Assembly: GCF_028606985.1 (NCBI RefSeq)
Contig: NZ_CP117416.1
Location: 4,651,001-4,715,000, forward strand
Length of the DNA stretch: 64,000 bases
Direction: 5' to 3'
From: Paenibacillus kyungheensis
GTDB lineage: Bacteria > Bacillota > Bacilli > Paenibacillales > Paenibacillaceae
A program made the position numbers and the translations under genes. The notes beneath the pieces are model-generated. The model was not told the DNA's origin, ran no database searches, and worked only from the letters and a program-made list of their open reading frames with translations. The first letter of the stretch is position 1. Each line of letters begins with the position of its first letter. Below are positions 25,284 to 34,827 of the stretch, piece after piece.

Positions 25284-26147
25284 TTAGTTGTGTGCTATAC
25301 GCATGGCATGTTGATGACGAACTTCGCTCACTTGTTGTTCTTTTTGTACTGCTTCAGCAATATGACCTTCCAGCGCATAAGGCAGACACAAAGGCACTCC
25401 ACTGCGCGGATCTGTAACGATATCCGCTTCGATACCAAATACATTACGAAGCACATCACAAGAAACCACTTCTACTGGTGTTCCTTCTGCTACCGCTTTA
25501 CCATTTTTGATTGCAATCATATGATGAGCATAACGTGACGCATGGTTTAGATCATGCACAACCATTACAATGGTACGTTGAGAGTCAGCATTTAGCTTTT
25601 CTAACAATTGCAGTACTTCTAATTGATGCGCCATATCTAAAAAGGTCGTCGGTTCATCCAAAAATAAAATCTCGGTATCTTGCGCAAGTGCCATTGCAAT
25701 CCAGGCACGTTGACGCTGACCACCGGATAGCTGATCGATAGGACGATCATAGAAATCGACCATACCTGTCGCTTCGATAGCCCATTCTACCATCGCTTTA
25801 TCTTCTGCTTTCATCGAACCGAATCCTTTTTGATAAGGAAAACGTCCGTACGATACCAATTCAGTGACAGTTAATCCTTCAGGTGCTGTCGGATTCTGAG
25901 GCAAAATGGCTAATTGCTTGGCAATTTCACGAGTAGATTGTTTATGGATCGATTTGCCGTCCAGTAATACTGCTCCCGATTTGGGTTGCATAATACGTGC
26001 CATCGTTTTCAGTATCGTTGATTTGCCTGAACCATTGGCTCCGACTAATGCTGTAATCTGTCCTTGAGGAATCTGTACACTCAAGTCTTGTACAATCAAA
26101 CGATCTTCATATGCAATATCAAGCTTAGACGTCATTAAACGAACCAT
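25284..26147 (-). CDS. iron-siderophore ABC transporter ATP-binding protein (FecE/YusV-like)
   Basis: A 287-residue ATPase of the FecE group that powers uptake through the two adjacent FecCD permeases. Walker A is GANGSGKST (36-44), the signature [17 protein letters not shown] and Walker [13 protein letters not shown] are canonical, and the H-loop His is in [11 protein letters not shown] 26145-26147 has AAGGGTGG six bases upstream. It is the last gene of a three-gene operon, 158 bases after the second permease; that gap contains no recognisable gene. The C-terminal tail is His-rich ([12 protein letters not shown]). By memory it is close to B. subtilis YusV, which serves several hydroxamate and catecholate systems. 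Confidence 0.92.
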   Translation of the reverse strand: MVRLMTSKLDIAYEDRLIVQDLSVQIPQGQITALVGANGSGKSTILKTMARIMQPKSGAVLLDGKSIHKQSTREIAKQLAILPQNPTAPEGLTVTELVSYGRFPYQKGFGSMKAEDKAMVEWAIEATGMVDFYDRPIDQLSGGQRQRAWIAMALAQDTEILFLDEPTTFLDMAHQLEVLQLLEKLNADSQRTIVMVVHDLNHASRYAHHMIAIKNGKAVAEGTPVEVVSCDVLRNVFGIEADIVTDPRSGVPLCLPYALEGHIAEAVQKEQQVSEVRHQHAMRIAHN

Positions 26148-26305
26148 TGTTATCCACCCTTTTCAGTGAACCCGATGTATGATACACCTGACTTCACTCT
26201 GTATTTTCAATCTTATATTGAACGATTACCATTCATCATTAGCAACAGCGACACAACTTGTTCATTTTATATTTTGCTTGGAAGTACTGCGCCTATCATT
26301 TACTG

Positions 26306-27331
26306 TTATGCTTTGGAACGTGCTAATAAGTATAAGAAGTATGGTGCACCAATAATAGCGACCATCACCCCTGCGGGAATTTCAGAATTTTGCAATAGTG
26401 ATCGACCGACCATATCTGCTGTTAGCAACAGTACAGCGCCGATCAATGCAGATACCGGAATCACATGCTCATAACGAGGCCCGACCAGACGACGAGCAAT
26501 ATGCGGACCAAGTAGACCGATAAATCCAATCCCTCCACTCACTGCTACACAAGCGGCGCTAATCGCTACTGCAACGACTAACAATATCATTCTTTGTATA
26601 TTCAGATGTGAGCCCAGCCCTGTAGCTGTCTCATCTCCCAAAGAGAACACGTCCAATTGTCTTGCTTTCCACAACGCTATCGGAATAAGTACAATTAACC
26701 ATGGTAATAAAGCAATCACGAATTTCCAGCTACTGCCCCAGATACTTCCGGCTTGCCATGTGGCAATAAAGTTAAATTCATTCGGATCTAATCGAATCGT
26801 AAGTACGATCATTAATGCATTAATTCCTGCGGCAAGTGCTATCCCTGATAAGACCAGACGTGCAGACGATATTCCTTTATGACGTTTGTATGCCATCAGA
26901 TAAATAATAATCGCCGCTGCAAAGGCTCCGATTAACGCTAGAAAAGGCAATAACATCGGCGAAGTGGATTCACGTTGCGGATTCGTCACTACATATAATA
27001 CGACCGCTAATCCTGCTCCCGAGTTAATACCAAGAATCCCCGGATCGGCGAGTCCATTGCGAGATACGCCTTGAAGAATAGCTCCTGCTATCGCCAAGCC
27101 AATGCCTACTAACAAAGCAATCACAATTCGGGGCAATCGAAATTCAAATAAAATCAAATGTTGCTTCGGTGTTCCGCCTCCAAATAAAGTACTTAATACT
27201 TCCAGTGGAGACATTTTACTAAATCCTGTATTCATGCTTAGCAACAAAACGCCAAAAGCGATCAGTGCTAACACAATTAATGTAATGGTTGTGCGTATCG
27301 TACGCTTCCGGTGAAACATCGCTTGATTCAC
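26306..27331 (-). CDS. iron-siderophore ABC permease, FecCD family (YfhA-like)
   Basis: A 341-residue permease with about nine to ten helices. FecCD family hallmarks are FRLPRIVIALLVGIGLA, the alanine/glycine-rich DPGILGINSGAGLA and the coupling segment GFIGLLGPHIARRLVGPRYEH, which contacts the ATPase. GTG 27329-27331 overlaps the preceding stop as GTGA, with GAGGGAT upstream, so translation is coupled to the first permease. By memory it resembles YfhA, partner of YfiZ in the schizokinen/arthrobactin system of B. subtilis. Substrate specificity normally lies in the lipoprotein receptor, which is absent here. Confidence 0.92.
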   Translation of the reverse strand: MNQAMFHRKRTIRTTITLIVLALIAFGVLLLSMNTGFSKMSPLEVLSTLFGGGTPKQHLILFEFRLPRIVIALLVGIGLAIAGAILQGVSRNGLADPGILGINSGAGLAVVLYVVTNPQRESTSPMLLPFLALIGAFAAAIIIYLMAYKRHKGISSARLVLSGIALAAGINALMIVLTIRLDPNEFNFIATWQAGSIWGSSWKFVIALLPWLIVLIPIALWKARQLDVFSLGDETATGLGSHLNIQRMILLVVAVAISAACVAVSGGIGFIGLLGPHIARRLVGPRYEHVIPVSALIGAVLLLTADMVGRSLLQNSEIPAGVMVAIIGAPYFLYLLARSKA

Positions 27332-28383
27332 AGATTATCCCTCACTTTCTTCCGAATAATATAGAAGAAGTAAGGCACACCAATTACAGCAATAAGCGCA
27401 CTAACCGGTGTTTCATGAGGAGGATTACTTAATCGTCCTATCGTATCTGCAAATACCATCAACAATGCTCCTAAAATCGCAGACGTAGGAATCACCCATT
27501 TATAATCGACACCTACCATCGCACGCGCCGCATGAGGGATCATTAGACCTAGAAAGCCTACAGCTCCCACTGTTGATACCGAAGCTCCTGCTAACACCAT
27601 GACAGCCAGTACAGCGCCTAAGCGTACTAATGCTGTACGTTGTCCCAATCCAGAAGCGACATCATCACCCAGACTGAGAATCGTTATCGAACGAGAAAGA
27701 AATAAAGAACCGATCAACGCTAACAGAATCCACGGCCATAATATATCTACTTGCGACCATGTAACCCCTGCGACACCACCGGCATACCAGAACGCTATAT
27801 CTTGTGAGATTCGAAAATACAACGCAATCCCTTCTGATAATGCGACTAATAAAGCTGCAACTGCTGATCCTGCTAATGCCAGACGTACCGGACTCAGTCC
27901 ACCTTTGGCAAGTGAACCGATTCCATAGACCAGCCCTACACCAAGCGCCGCTCCTGCAAAAGAGAACAGAATTAATTGATTAAATGACAGTCCTGGAAAA
28001 AAAGCAAAACAAAGTGCTAATACAAATCCTGCTCCTGCATTAACCCCGAGTAACCCCGGGTCTGCGATTGGGTTGCGTGTCATTCCTTGCATCAATGCGC
28101 CGGATACAGCAAAAGCCGCTCCCACCAGTGCACCTGCAATCGTACGTGGTAAGCGAAGTTCCCAAATGATTTGATGATCACTATTTGAAGGATTAAAAGC
28201 CACTAACGCTTGCCAGACTTCTTCAAGCGGAATATCTTTACTTCCTTTTGCAATTGAAAATGCACAACCTAATATCAACAGGACAAGCCCACCGATGATG
28301 ATCGAAATTGCTGTGTAAGGACGCGACCATATCTGCTCTTTAGGTGAGGTCTGTCTGCCTTTCACAACATTGCTGCGATTCAT
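27328..28383 (-). CDS. iron-siderophore ABC permease, FecCD family (YfiZ-like)
   Basis: A 351-residue permease, first gene of the iron-uptake operon. It has the family motifs LRLPRTIAGALVGAAFA, NPIADPGLLGVNAGAGF and GFLGLMIPHAARAMVG. ATG 28381-28383 is seven bases after AAAGAGG; a TTG two codons upstream is a poorer start. It pairs with the following YfhA-like permease to form the heterodimeric channel. A sigma-A promoter whose spacer is exactly a perfect Fur box lies about 80 bases upstream, so the operon should be repressed by Fur with iron. No substrate-binding lipoprotein gene is found on either side, so one encoded elsewhere must be used. Confidence 0.92.
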   Translation of the reverse strand: MNRSNVVKGRQTSPKEQIWSRPYTAISIIIGGLVLLILGCAFSIAKGSKDIPLEEVWQALVAFNPSNSDHQIIWELRLPRTIAGALVGAAFAVSGALMQGMTRNPIADPGLLGVNAGAGFVLALCFAFFPGLSFNQLILFSFAGAALGVGLVYGIGSLAKGGLSPVRLALAGSAVAALLVALSEGIALYFRISQDIAFWYAGGVAGVTWSQVDILWPWILLALIGSLFLSRSITILSLGDDVASGLGQRTALVRLGAVLAVMVLAGASVSTVGAVGFLGLMIPHAARAMVGVDYKWVIPTSAILGALLMVFADTIGRLSNPPHETPVSALIAVIGVPYFFYIIRKKVRDNL

Positions 28384-28461
28384 AAGCAAGCCTCTTTCTA
28401 CATCAAAATCTATGTTTTCATTTATAGTCGTTGTTATAAAAGCTATAATTGCATATGTTTA

Positions 28462-28491
28462 AAGATACTGATAATCATTATCATTTGTCAA
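28462..28491 (-). promoter_or_regulatory. Fur-controlled promoter of the siderophore permease operon
   Basis: On the minus strand TTGACA (28491-28486) and TATCTT (28467-28462) are 18 bases apart. The perfect 7-1-7 Fur box TGATAATcATTATCA (28469-28483) lies within the spacer, the classic repression geometry. Confidence 0.9.
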
Positions 28492-28504
28492 CACTTATCA
28501 CAAA

Positions 28505-28548
28505 AAAACGTCTAAATTCCTCTGTTTTTAGAGAATTTAGACGTTTTG
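28505..28548 (-). terminator. terminator of the glutaminase gene
   Basis: A 15-bp stem AAAACGTCTAAATTC/GAATTTAGACGTTTT. The minus strand continues with TTTTTTTG. Confidence 0.9.
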
Positions 28549-28628
28549 AACTTTCCACTATTATTCTTTTTTAGCTAAATACTATTCACAAATTCTAAAT
28601 GTACTTCATTTCATATCAAAATTTCACT

Positions 28629-29570
28629 TTAAAATAAGCTCCAATCGAACTCTTTAGATAAACGTTCTAACAAATGCACACCTGCGATACTATTGCCTCT
28701 TTTGTTCAGTGAAGGCCCTACCAATCCGATGCCATACTGTCCGGGAACCATCGTCAAGATTCCACCTGACACTCCACTTTTAGCAGGCAGACCGACATCG
28801 ATCGCAAATTCTCCAGAAGCATTGTACATCCCGCATGTAATCATAAATGTTTTGGCTATCTGTACATAACGACGTGGAATCAATTCTTCACCCGAACAAG
28901 GATCTACCCCGTCAAAAGCAAGTACAAGCGCCATCCGCGCCAAATCTGCACAATTCACTTCAATCGAACAATGACGGAAATACACTTCTAACACATCATC
29001 TACCGGATCTTTAATAATCCCATTTTGCTTGAGGAAATAAGCCAGAGAACGATTCAAATGACCGGATTCTGTCTCTGATTCATAGACTGCCAAATTGTAA
29101 TCGATTTTATCATTGGCTGCGAGCTTGCGGAAAAATTGAAGCACACGCTCTGACTTTTCTTGCGGATTCTCACCTGAAATCAATGAAGATACAGTGATTG
29201 CTCCTGCATTAATCAACGGATTAAACGGAATTCCCGGCTCCACCAATTCTAATTTGATCATCGAATCAAAATCATCGCCTGTCGGTTCTTTTCCTACATT
29301 AAAAAATACAGCTTCTTCTCCATGATCCATCAGTGCCAGTATTAAAGTAAACACTTTGGATATACTTTGCATGGTAAAAGGAATACCGCAATCTCCTGCT
29401 GAGATCACTTTTCCTTGCGAATCGGCGATAAAAATACCTAAAGCATCTTGTGAAGATTTGGCAAGCTCTGGAATATAAGAAGCTACCTTTCCCTGACTGG
29501 TATGCAGACGGCTAGTTTCTAACCAATCAGGCAATAATGTTTTTAATCGTTCCATCTGTTCTTGACTCAT
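28629..29570 (-). CDS. glsA: glutaminase
   Basis: A 313-residue cytoplasmic enzyme that hydrolyses glutamine to glutamate and ammonia. It has the serine-dependent fold related to beta-lactamases: the catalytic pair Ser69 and Lys72 in QSISK, the segment PFNPLINAGAI, and the Tyr/Ser region near SGVSGGI in the C-terminal part. Length and sequence match the family throughout. ATG 29568-29570 has GGAGGA seven bases upstream. It is monocistronic with its own terminator, between the iron operon and a divergent ABC exporter. Nothing in the flanking DNA indicates specific regulation. Confidence 0.95.
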   Translation of the reverse strand: MSQEQMERLKTLLPDWLETSRLHTSQGKVASYIPELAKSSQDALGIFIADSQGKVISAGDCGIPFTMQSISKVFTLILALMDHGEEAVFFNVGKEPTGDDFDSMIKLELVEPGIPFNPLINAGAITVSSLISGENPQEKSERVLQFFRKLAANDKIDYNLAVYESETESGHLNRSLAYFLKQNGIIKDPVDDVLEVYFRHCSIEVNCADLARMALVLAFDGVDPCSGEELIPRRYVQIAKTFMITCGMYNASGEFAIDVGLPAKSGVSGGILTMVPGQYGIGLVGPSLNKRGNSIAGVHLLERLSKEFDWSLF

Positions 29571-29784
29571 CGATAGTCCTCCTTCAAATACCTACTTATT
29601 TCTATATGTTAATGAGTGTATTGTGATCTCATCATTTCAAATTTTATTTTCTTCATCATCTTATACTAATCTTGATCGAAATTATACTGCTGTCTAATCG
29701 ATGCTTTACGAATAATCTGAATATACGTTAACATAAACATATGTGTGTTTAACGCTTACATATTTGAAGATAGAAGGTGCATCT

Positions 29785-31521
29785 ATGATTGCTTTGCTAA
29801 AATATTTAAAGCCTTATCGTACTGCCGCATTACTGGCTCCTTTGTTAATGATGGTCGAAGTGATCATGGACTTAATGCAACCCAAATTAGTCGCTAGTAT
29901 TGTCGATCAAGGAATTATGAAAGGCGATCTCGGGCATATTCAGCAGACCGGATTACTGATGATTGGACTCGCTTTGATCGGGATGTTAGGCGGGATCGGC
30001 TGTACCATCTATGCCAGTATCGCTTCTCAACATTTTGGTGCAGATATTCGGGCAGAGTTGTTCCAGCATATTCAGCGCTTTTCTTTTCACAATCTAGATC
30101 GCTTTTCTTCGGGTTCTTTAATTACACGACTGACAAATGATGTTGTGCAATTGCAGAATTTAGTGTTAATGGCTTTGCGTATGTTAGTGCGTTCCCCTCT
30201 ATTATCTATCGGTAGTCTGATTATGGCTTTTACGATTAGTGTTAAATTAGCGATTATTTTGTTGATTGCTATGCCTATTTTGCTGGTGACATTGATATGG
30301 ATTATGCGGACAGCTTTTCCTATTTTCAGCCGGGTACAAGCAGAGTTAGATCAGGTCAATACAGTGACTCAAGAGAATCTAGCAGGGATTCGGGTGATCA
30401 AAGCTTTTGTACGGGCTATTCATGAAAATAAACGATATGATGTCGTCAATCAAGATTATACGAATATTGCGATCAAAGCGAATCGAGTAGTTGCTCTAAT
30501 CGGGCCAATTATGATGTTAATTATGGATGTCTGTATTGTAGCTGTGCTCTGGTTCGGGGGTGGACTCACCAAAACAGGTGCTTTGCCTTTAGGTGATCTG
30601 ATTGCTTTTATCAACTATGCAACACAGGTACTCATGTCTCTTATGATGTTGAGTATGACTCTGATGTCTGTGTCTCGTGCTACTGCTTCAGCAGAACGGA
30701 TCAATGAAGTATTGCATACCGAACCTGATATTAGTGCCCCTGCTCAACCGATCACACCTGATCCACATCAAAAAGGACGACTTGAATTTCGTGATGTTTC
30801 TTTTGCTTATGATGCTCATTCTCCTGCGGTATTGGATCAGATTAGCTTTGTCGCTACAGCAGGACAGACGATTGCGATTCTAGGAGCTACCGGTGCAGGT
30901 AAGTCCAGTCTGGTTCATCTGATTCCGCGGATGTATGATGTCACCAGTGGAGCTGTATTGGTCAATGATGTAGATGTACAGCAATGGGATCTAGATCAAC
31001 TACGTAGCTCAATCGGAATCGTGTTGCAACAAGCATTATTATTTAGCGGTAGTATCCGTGATAATATCCGTTACGGTCGACCAAATGCTTCACAAGAAGA
31101 AGTAGAATCTGCTGCAAGAGCGGCGCAAGCTCATGAATTTATAGAAAAACTGCCTGAAGGTTATGATACATTACTCGGACAACGGGGAGTTAATTTATCA
31201 GGAGGTCAAAAACAGCGTCTATCTATCGCACGTGCCTTACTGATTCAGCCTCCACTTCTTATCATGGATGATAGCACCAGTGCTGTCGATCTGCGTACAG
31301 AAGCATTGATTCAAAAAGCGCTTGAAGAACGATTATCTGCCAGTACACGCTTGATTATTGCTCAGCGTATCACTTCTGTACTGGATGCTGACCTGATATT
31401 GATTATGGAAGATGGTCAAATTATTGATCGTGGCGATCATGCTTACTTGATCAAGCATAGTACAGCCTATCAAGAAATATATCGTTCGCAATTAGGACAG
31501 GAGGTTGAAGCTCATGGGTAA
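29785..31521 (+). CDS. heterodimeric ABC exporter subunit with degenerate ATPase site (YheI-like)
   Basis: A 578-residue half-transporter: six-helix exporter domain (about 1-310) and ATPase domain. Walker A is GATGAGKSS (about 367-375), signature LSGGQKQRLSIARAL, but Walker B reads LLIMDDSTSAVD, with Asp in place of the catalytic Glu, and the H-loop has Gln (IIAQRITSV). One of the two composite ATP sites is therefore non-hydrolytic, as in BmrC/BmrD, LmrC/LmrD and YheI/YheH. ATG 29785 has GAAGGTG upstream; the frame extends 14 codons further without a start site. The stop overlaps the next gene by 8 bases. Substrates are probably drugs or lipophilic compounds. Confidence 0.9.
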   Translation: MIALLKYLKPYRTAALLAPLLMMVEVIMDLMQPKLVASIVDQGIMKGDLGHIQQTGLLMIGLALIGMLGGIGCTIYASIASQHFGADIRAELFQHIQRFSFHNLDRFSSGSLITRLTNDVVQLQNLVLMALRMLVRSPLLSIGSLIMAFTISVKLAIILLIAMPILLVTLIWIMRTAFPIFSRVQAELDQVNTVTQENLAGIRVIKAFVRAIHENKRYDVVNQDYTNIAIKANRVVALIGPIMMLIMDVCIVAVLWFGGGLTKTGALPLGDLIAFINYATQVLMSLMMLSMTLMSVSRATASAERINEVLHTEPDISAPAQPITPDPHQKGRLEFRDVSFAYDAHSPAVLDQISFVATAGQTIAILGATGAGKSSLVHLIPRMYDVTSGAVLVNDVDVQQWDLDQLRSSIGIVLQQALLFSGSIRDNIRYGRPNASQEEVESAARAAQAHEFIEKLPEGYDTLLGQRGVNLSGGQKQRLSIARALLIQPPLLIMDDSTSAVDLRTEALIQKALEERLSASTRLIIAQRITSVLDADLILIMEDGQIIDRGDHAYLIKHSTAYQEIYRSQLGQEVEAHG

Positions 31522-33322
31522 TCCGATGATGCCCGGTAGAGCCGGGCGATCAAATAGCGCTCCTGTCAAAGCCAAAAATGCCAAAGGAACAGTACGCCGT
31601 CTCTGGGATTATTTACGTCAACAACGCAAAGGTCTGTTGCTTGTATTTCTATTGACGTTACTCGGAACAGCATTCAATCTGATTACTCCCTATTTGCTAG
31701 GAACAGTCGCTTTTGATCGCTACATTTTAACAGGTAATTATGCAGGCTTAGCTCAGCTCTGTGTATGGTTACTCGCTCTATATGTAGTCGCTAGTCTGAC
31801 CAGTTGGGTACAAGCGTATATTATGACTGCTGTCTCACAACAGACAGTATTTCAGATTAGACGTGATCTATTCAAACATCTACATGACTTGCCATTGCGC
31901 TTTTTCGATACACATAGCAGTGGTGATCTGATGAGTCGCTCTACCAATGATATAGAAAATGTAACGACCACACTAAATCAAAGTGTTGTACAGATCATGA
32001 CCAGTGCTCTTACTCTGGTCGGTACGCTGACTATTATGCTAGTACTCAATATTTGGTTAACACTGGTTACACTCGTGACTGTACCGATTATGTTCTGGCT
32101 CACACGATTGATCACCCGTCATACCCGTCGCTATTTTGGAGCGCAACAAAAAGAATTAGGCGGACTCAATGGATATATCGAAGAAACGGTATCCGGTCAA
32201 AAGGTTGTCAAAGCCTATGTTCAAGAATCTCGTAGCCTTGCTGAATTTAACGATATTAATCACCGCTTACTGCATGCCAGTATTCGTGCGCAGAGCTGGT
32301 CAGGCAATATTGGACCGGTCATGAATCTGGTGAACAATATTAGTTATGCGTTGATTGCTTTGTCGGGTGGATGGTTATTTTTGCAAGGAATGACCAGTGT
32401 AGGGGTAATCGTCAGTTTTCTTAGTTATTCCAAGCAATTCAGTCGACCGATCAATGAACTGGCAAATCAATTCAATCTACTGCAATCTGCTATTGCTGGA
32501 GCCGAACGTGTATTTGAAGTATTGGACGAGCGTCCTGAAAGTACGGATGATGAGAAAACAGCGGTACACCAATTGCCTGCTCAAGTGCATGGTGAAGTGA
32601 TTTTTGAGCATGTTCAATTTAGCTACAAAGCTGGCTCACCGATTTTGCGAGACGTATCGCTAACCGCTAAGCCCGGGCAGACGATCGCTCTTGTTGGTCC
32701 TACTGGAGCAGGTAAAACAACGATTATTAATTTGCTCACTCGTTTCTACGAAATTGATAGCGGTACAATTACGATCGATGGTGAAGATATTCGTCTACTG
32801 GATAAAGAAAATTTGCGTAGCCGGATCGGGATTGTGTTGCAAGATGCTTATTTATTTTCCGGTACAGTACGCGATAATATTCGTTATGGACGGTTGGAAG
32901 CCACCGATCAAGAGATTGAAGAAGCCGCCAAGCTGGCGAATGCCCATTCCTTTATTCACAAATTACCAGAAGGCTATGATTCGATTCTCTCCGCAGACGG
33001 AAGCAATCTGAGTCAAGGACAACGCCAATTGCTAACGATAGCCCGCGCGATTCTTGCGAATCCATCTGTGCTTATTCTGGATGAAGCAACCAGTAGTGTG
33101 GATACACGTACAGAAATGCATATTCAGACAGCAATGAAGCAATTGATGCAAGGACGTACTAGCTTTGTTATTGCTCATAGGCTGAGTACGATTCGTGAAG
33201 CTGATCAGATTCTGGTCATCCAGAGTGGTGAAGTGGTAGAGCGTGGAACTCATGATGAACTACTTCAAGCAGGTGGATTCTATCATGATCTGTACCAAAG
33301 TCAGTTCAATCGAGTAGTATAG
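31514..33322 (+). CDS. heterodimeric ABC exporter subunit with canonical ATPase site (YheH-like)
   Basis: A 602-residue half-transporter, partner of the preceding gene. The exporter domain (about 30-330) is followed by an ATPase domain with Walker A GPTGAGKTT (about 395), Walker B VLILDEATSSVD with the catalytic Glu, and H-loop FVIAHRLSTI. The signature here is LSQGQRQLLTIARAI, with Gln replacing Gly, so this subunit provides the weak signature to one site; together the pair has one consensus and one degenerate ATP site. ATG 31514 is nine bases after AGGAGG inside the upstream gene. A very strong terminator follows. Confidence 0.9.
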   Translation: MGNPMMPGRAGRSNSAPVKAKNAKGTVRRLWDYLRQQRKGLLLVFLLTLLGTAFNLITPYLLGTVAFDRYILTGNYAGLAQLCVWLLALYVVASLTSWVQAYIMTAVSQQTVFQIRRDLFKHLHDLPLRFFDTHSSGDLMSRSTNDIENVTTTLNQSVVQIMTSALTLVGTLTIMLVLNIWLTLVTLVTVPIMFWLTRLITRHTRRYFGAQQKELGGLNGYIEETVSGQKVVKAYVQESRSLAEFNDINHRLLHASIRAQSWSGNIGPVMNLVNNISYALIALSGGWLFLQGMTSVGVIVSFLSYSKQFSRPINELANQFNLLQSAIAGAERVFEVLDERPESTDDEKTAVHQLPAQVHGEVIFEHVQFSYKAGSPILRDVSLTAKPGQTIALVGPTGAGKTTIINLLTRFYEIDSGTITIDGEDIRLLDKENLRSRIGIVLQDAYLFSGTVRDNIRYGRLEATDQEIEEAAKLANAHSFIHKLPEGYDSILSADGSNLSQGQRQLLTIARAILANPSVLILDEATSSVDTRTEMHIQTAMKQLMQGRTSFVIAHRLSTIREADQILVIQSGEVVERGTHDELLQAGGFYHDLYQSQFNRVV

Positions 33323-33430
33323 TGGAGTTAAGTGGATCACTTTCATTTCAATAAGCGTATATGGTTCTTGGATTTTCGCATTTATAGATAACAGTGGCTG
33401 ATCGAATAACAGTCTATCGTAAAATACAAC

Positions 33431-33482
33431 AAAGAATAACCCTCTAGCGTGTGACTGCTCTAGAGGGTTGTTCTTTATTTTT
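33431..33482 (+). terminator. terminator of the ABC exporter operon
   Basis: AAAGAATAACCCTCTAG pairs with CTAGAGGGTTGTTCTTT, followed by ATTTTTT. Confidence 0.92.
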
Positions 33483-33601
33483 TATGATTTTGGGCTGTTT
33501 GTTTTTGTAAATTTATATTTTCAGTTATCGATTGGTATCTACTAATTCACCAGGATTCTCTGTATCCCGAGTGATATTGATAATAATCAAAGCATGATAC
33601 G

Positions 33602-34075
33602 TTAGTCCGTTACGGTTGATTTCACTTTGGTTTCTTTACGTCCACCGAATTTGAATACAAGTATTCCGCCAATAATAACTAGAACCCCGATCAATTTAGC
33701 CGGTGTAAAAGGAATCTTTTCTAATCCTAACCAGCCCAGCGAATCCCACAATAGTGCGGTTCCAAGCTGTGCTGTGAGTACGATCGAGATCGCATATGTA
33801 GGGCCTAATCGTCTCATTCCTTGCACCAGACAGAACACAACACCGACACCGATCATGCCGCTGAACCAGTACCATAATTGTACATGTTGAAGAGTAAATG
33901 TATTTTTCCCTTCAAAGATCAGACTTGCTAGTAACGAAGCCACAAATCCCATAAATAGGACTAACATCGTTGTTGTCCATGAACCTGTTCGTTCATTGAC
34001 TTTATTATTAAATACAGTCTGCATACTTACCAATGCTCCTGCTATCGCCGCCAAAACAATACCAAATAATATCAT
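33602..34075 (-). CDS. YdcZ/DUF606-type small DMT transporter subunit
   Basis: A 157-residue membrane protein with five predicted helices, a half-size member of the drug/metabolite transporter superfamily (EamA-like, DUF606/YdcZ). The signature GALVSMQTVFNNKVNERTGSW at the N-terminus and the second motif TYAISIVLTAQLGTALLWDS are family features. Such half-size proteins work as dimers. A homologous 141-residue subunit is encoded two genes upstream with a YeiL-like regulator between, which suggests a heterodimer controlled by that regulator. The basic C-terminus (GGRKETKVKS) is cytoplasmic. Substrate unknown. Confidence 0.85.
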   Translation of the reverse strand: MILFGIVLAAIAGALVSMQTVFNNKVNERTGSWTTTMLVLFMGFVASLLASLIFEGKNTFTLQHVQLWYWFSGMIGVGVVFCLVQGMRRLGPTYAISIVLTAQLGTALLWDSLGWLGLEKIPFTPAKLIGVLVIIGGILVFKFGGRKETKVKSTVTD

Positions 34076-34104
34076 GTCACTGCTCCTACCTGTTTCATCT
34101 ATAA

Positions 34105-34806
34105 TTACTCATAAATATTATGCCCTGCTAATGATTGTAACCCTGCTCGATTCTGAATAACTAGATACTCTGACGTGCGCTTGACCAATCCATCATGAGC
34201 TAATTTCTGAATCACACGATTGAGATGCCGATAACTGGTACCGATCAGATTGGCTACATCGACCAGACTGGAAATACGCAATTCTTCATAATCATCTGCT
34301 GGATCTTCATCACAAGCTACAGACAGCATATAACTGGCTAACCGAATTTCTACCGGATACATGAGATTAAAGCGAGAATAGTTAGAACTGCTATAAAATT
34401 TACGTGTCATCATTTGTAGCAAAAATTGCAACAAAGGTACATGGTCACTCCCATATTGAACTAACCATTTACGATGAATACGCAAAAAGTGTACAGAAGA
34501 CACTGCTTCAACCGTATTAATCACTTTATCGTTGCCATTGATATATTCGACATCACCTATAAATTCAAGCGGGGTTTTGAAGCATAGAATTAATGTTTTG
34601 CCTTCTTGTGAAGTCGTATAAATTTTGATCTTCCCATGAACTAATATATCCAGATGCTCAATATCATCACCTTGTGTGCACAAAATATCTCCTTGTTCCA
34701 AGCGGAATACCGATAGATATGGAAATAAAACTTGAGGAAAATGGGCTCCCAAATCGTGCAACTTCCAGTAATACTCAACCTGCGCTTGATCTTGATTATC
34801 GTTCAT
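34105..34806 (-). CDS. Crp/Fnr-family transcriptional regulator, YeiL-like
   Basis: A 233-residue regulator with an N-terminal cyclic-nucleotide-binding-like beta-roll (about 20-135, GDILCTQGDDIEHLDILVHGKIKIY) and a C-terminal winged helix with recognition motif VANLIGTSYRHLNRVIQKL (about 183-201). The nucleotide-binding Arg/Ser-Thr motif of CRP is not conserved and no FNR-type cysteine cluster is present, so the signal is unknown. By memory it groups with YeiL. It lies between two YdcZ-type transporter genes on the same strand. A perfect palindrome GGACATATGTCC upstream of the first gene is a candidate binding site. Confidence 0.85.
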   Translation of the reverse strand: MNDNQDQAQVEYYWKLHDLGAHFPQVLFPYLSVFRLEQGDILCTQGDDIEHLDILVHGKIKIYTTSQEGKTLILCFKTPLEFIGDVEYINGNDKVINTVEAVSSVHFLRIHRKWLVQYGSDHVPLLQFLLQMMTRKFYSSSNYSRFNLMYPVEIRLASYMLSVACDEDPADDYEELRISSLVDVANLIGTSYRHLNRVIQKLAHDGLVKRTSEYLVIQNRAGLQSLAGHNIYE

Positions 34807-34827
34807 CGTATTTGCTCACCTTTTTGC

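Noticed and set aside
26166-26474. 102-codon plus-strand frame in the gap before the ATPase gene
   Set aside because: Half lies antisense to the FecCD permease, and the rest shows no family resemblance; no start signal.
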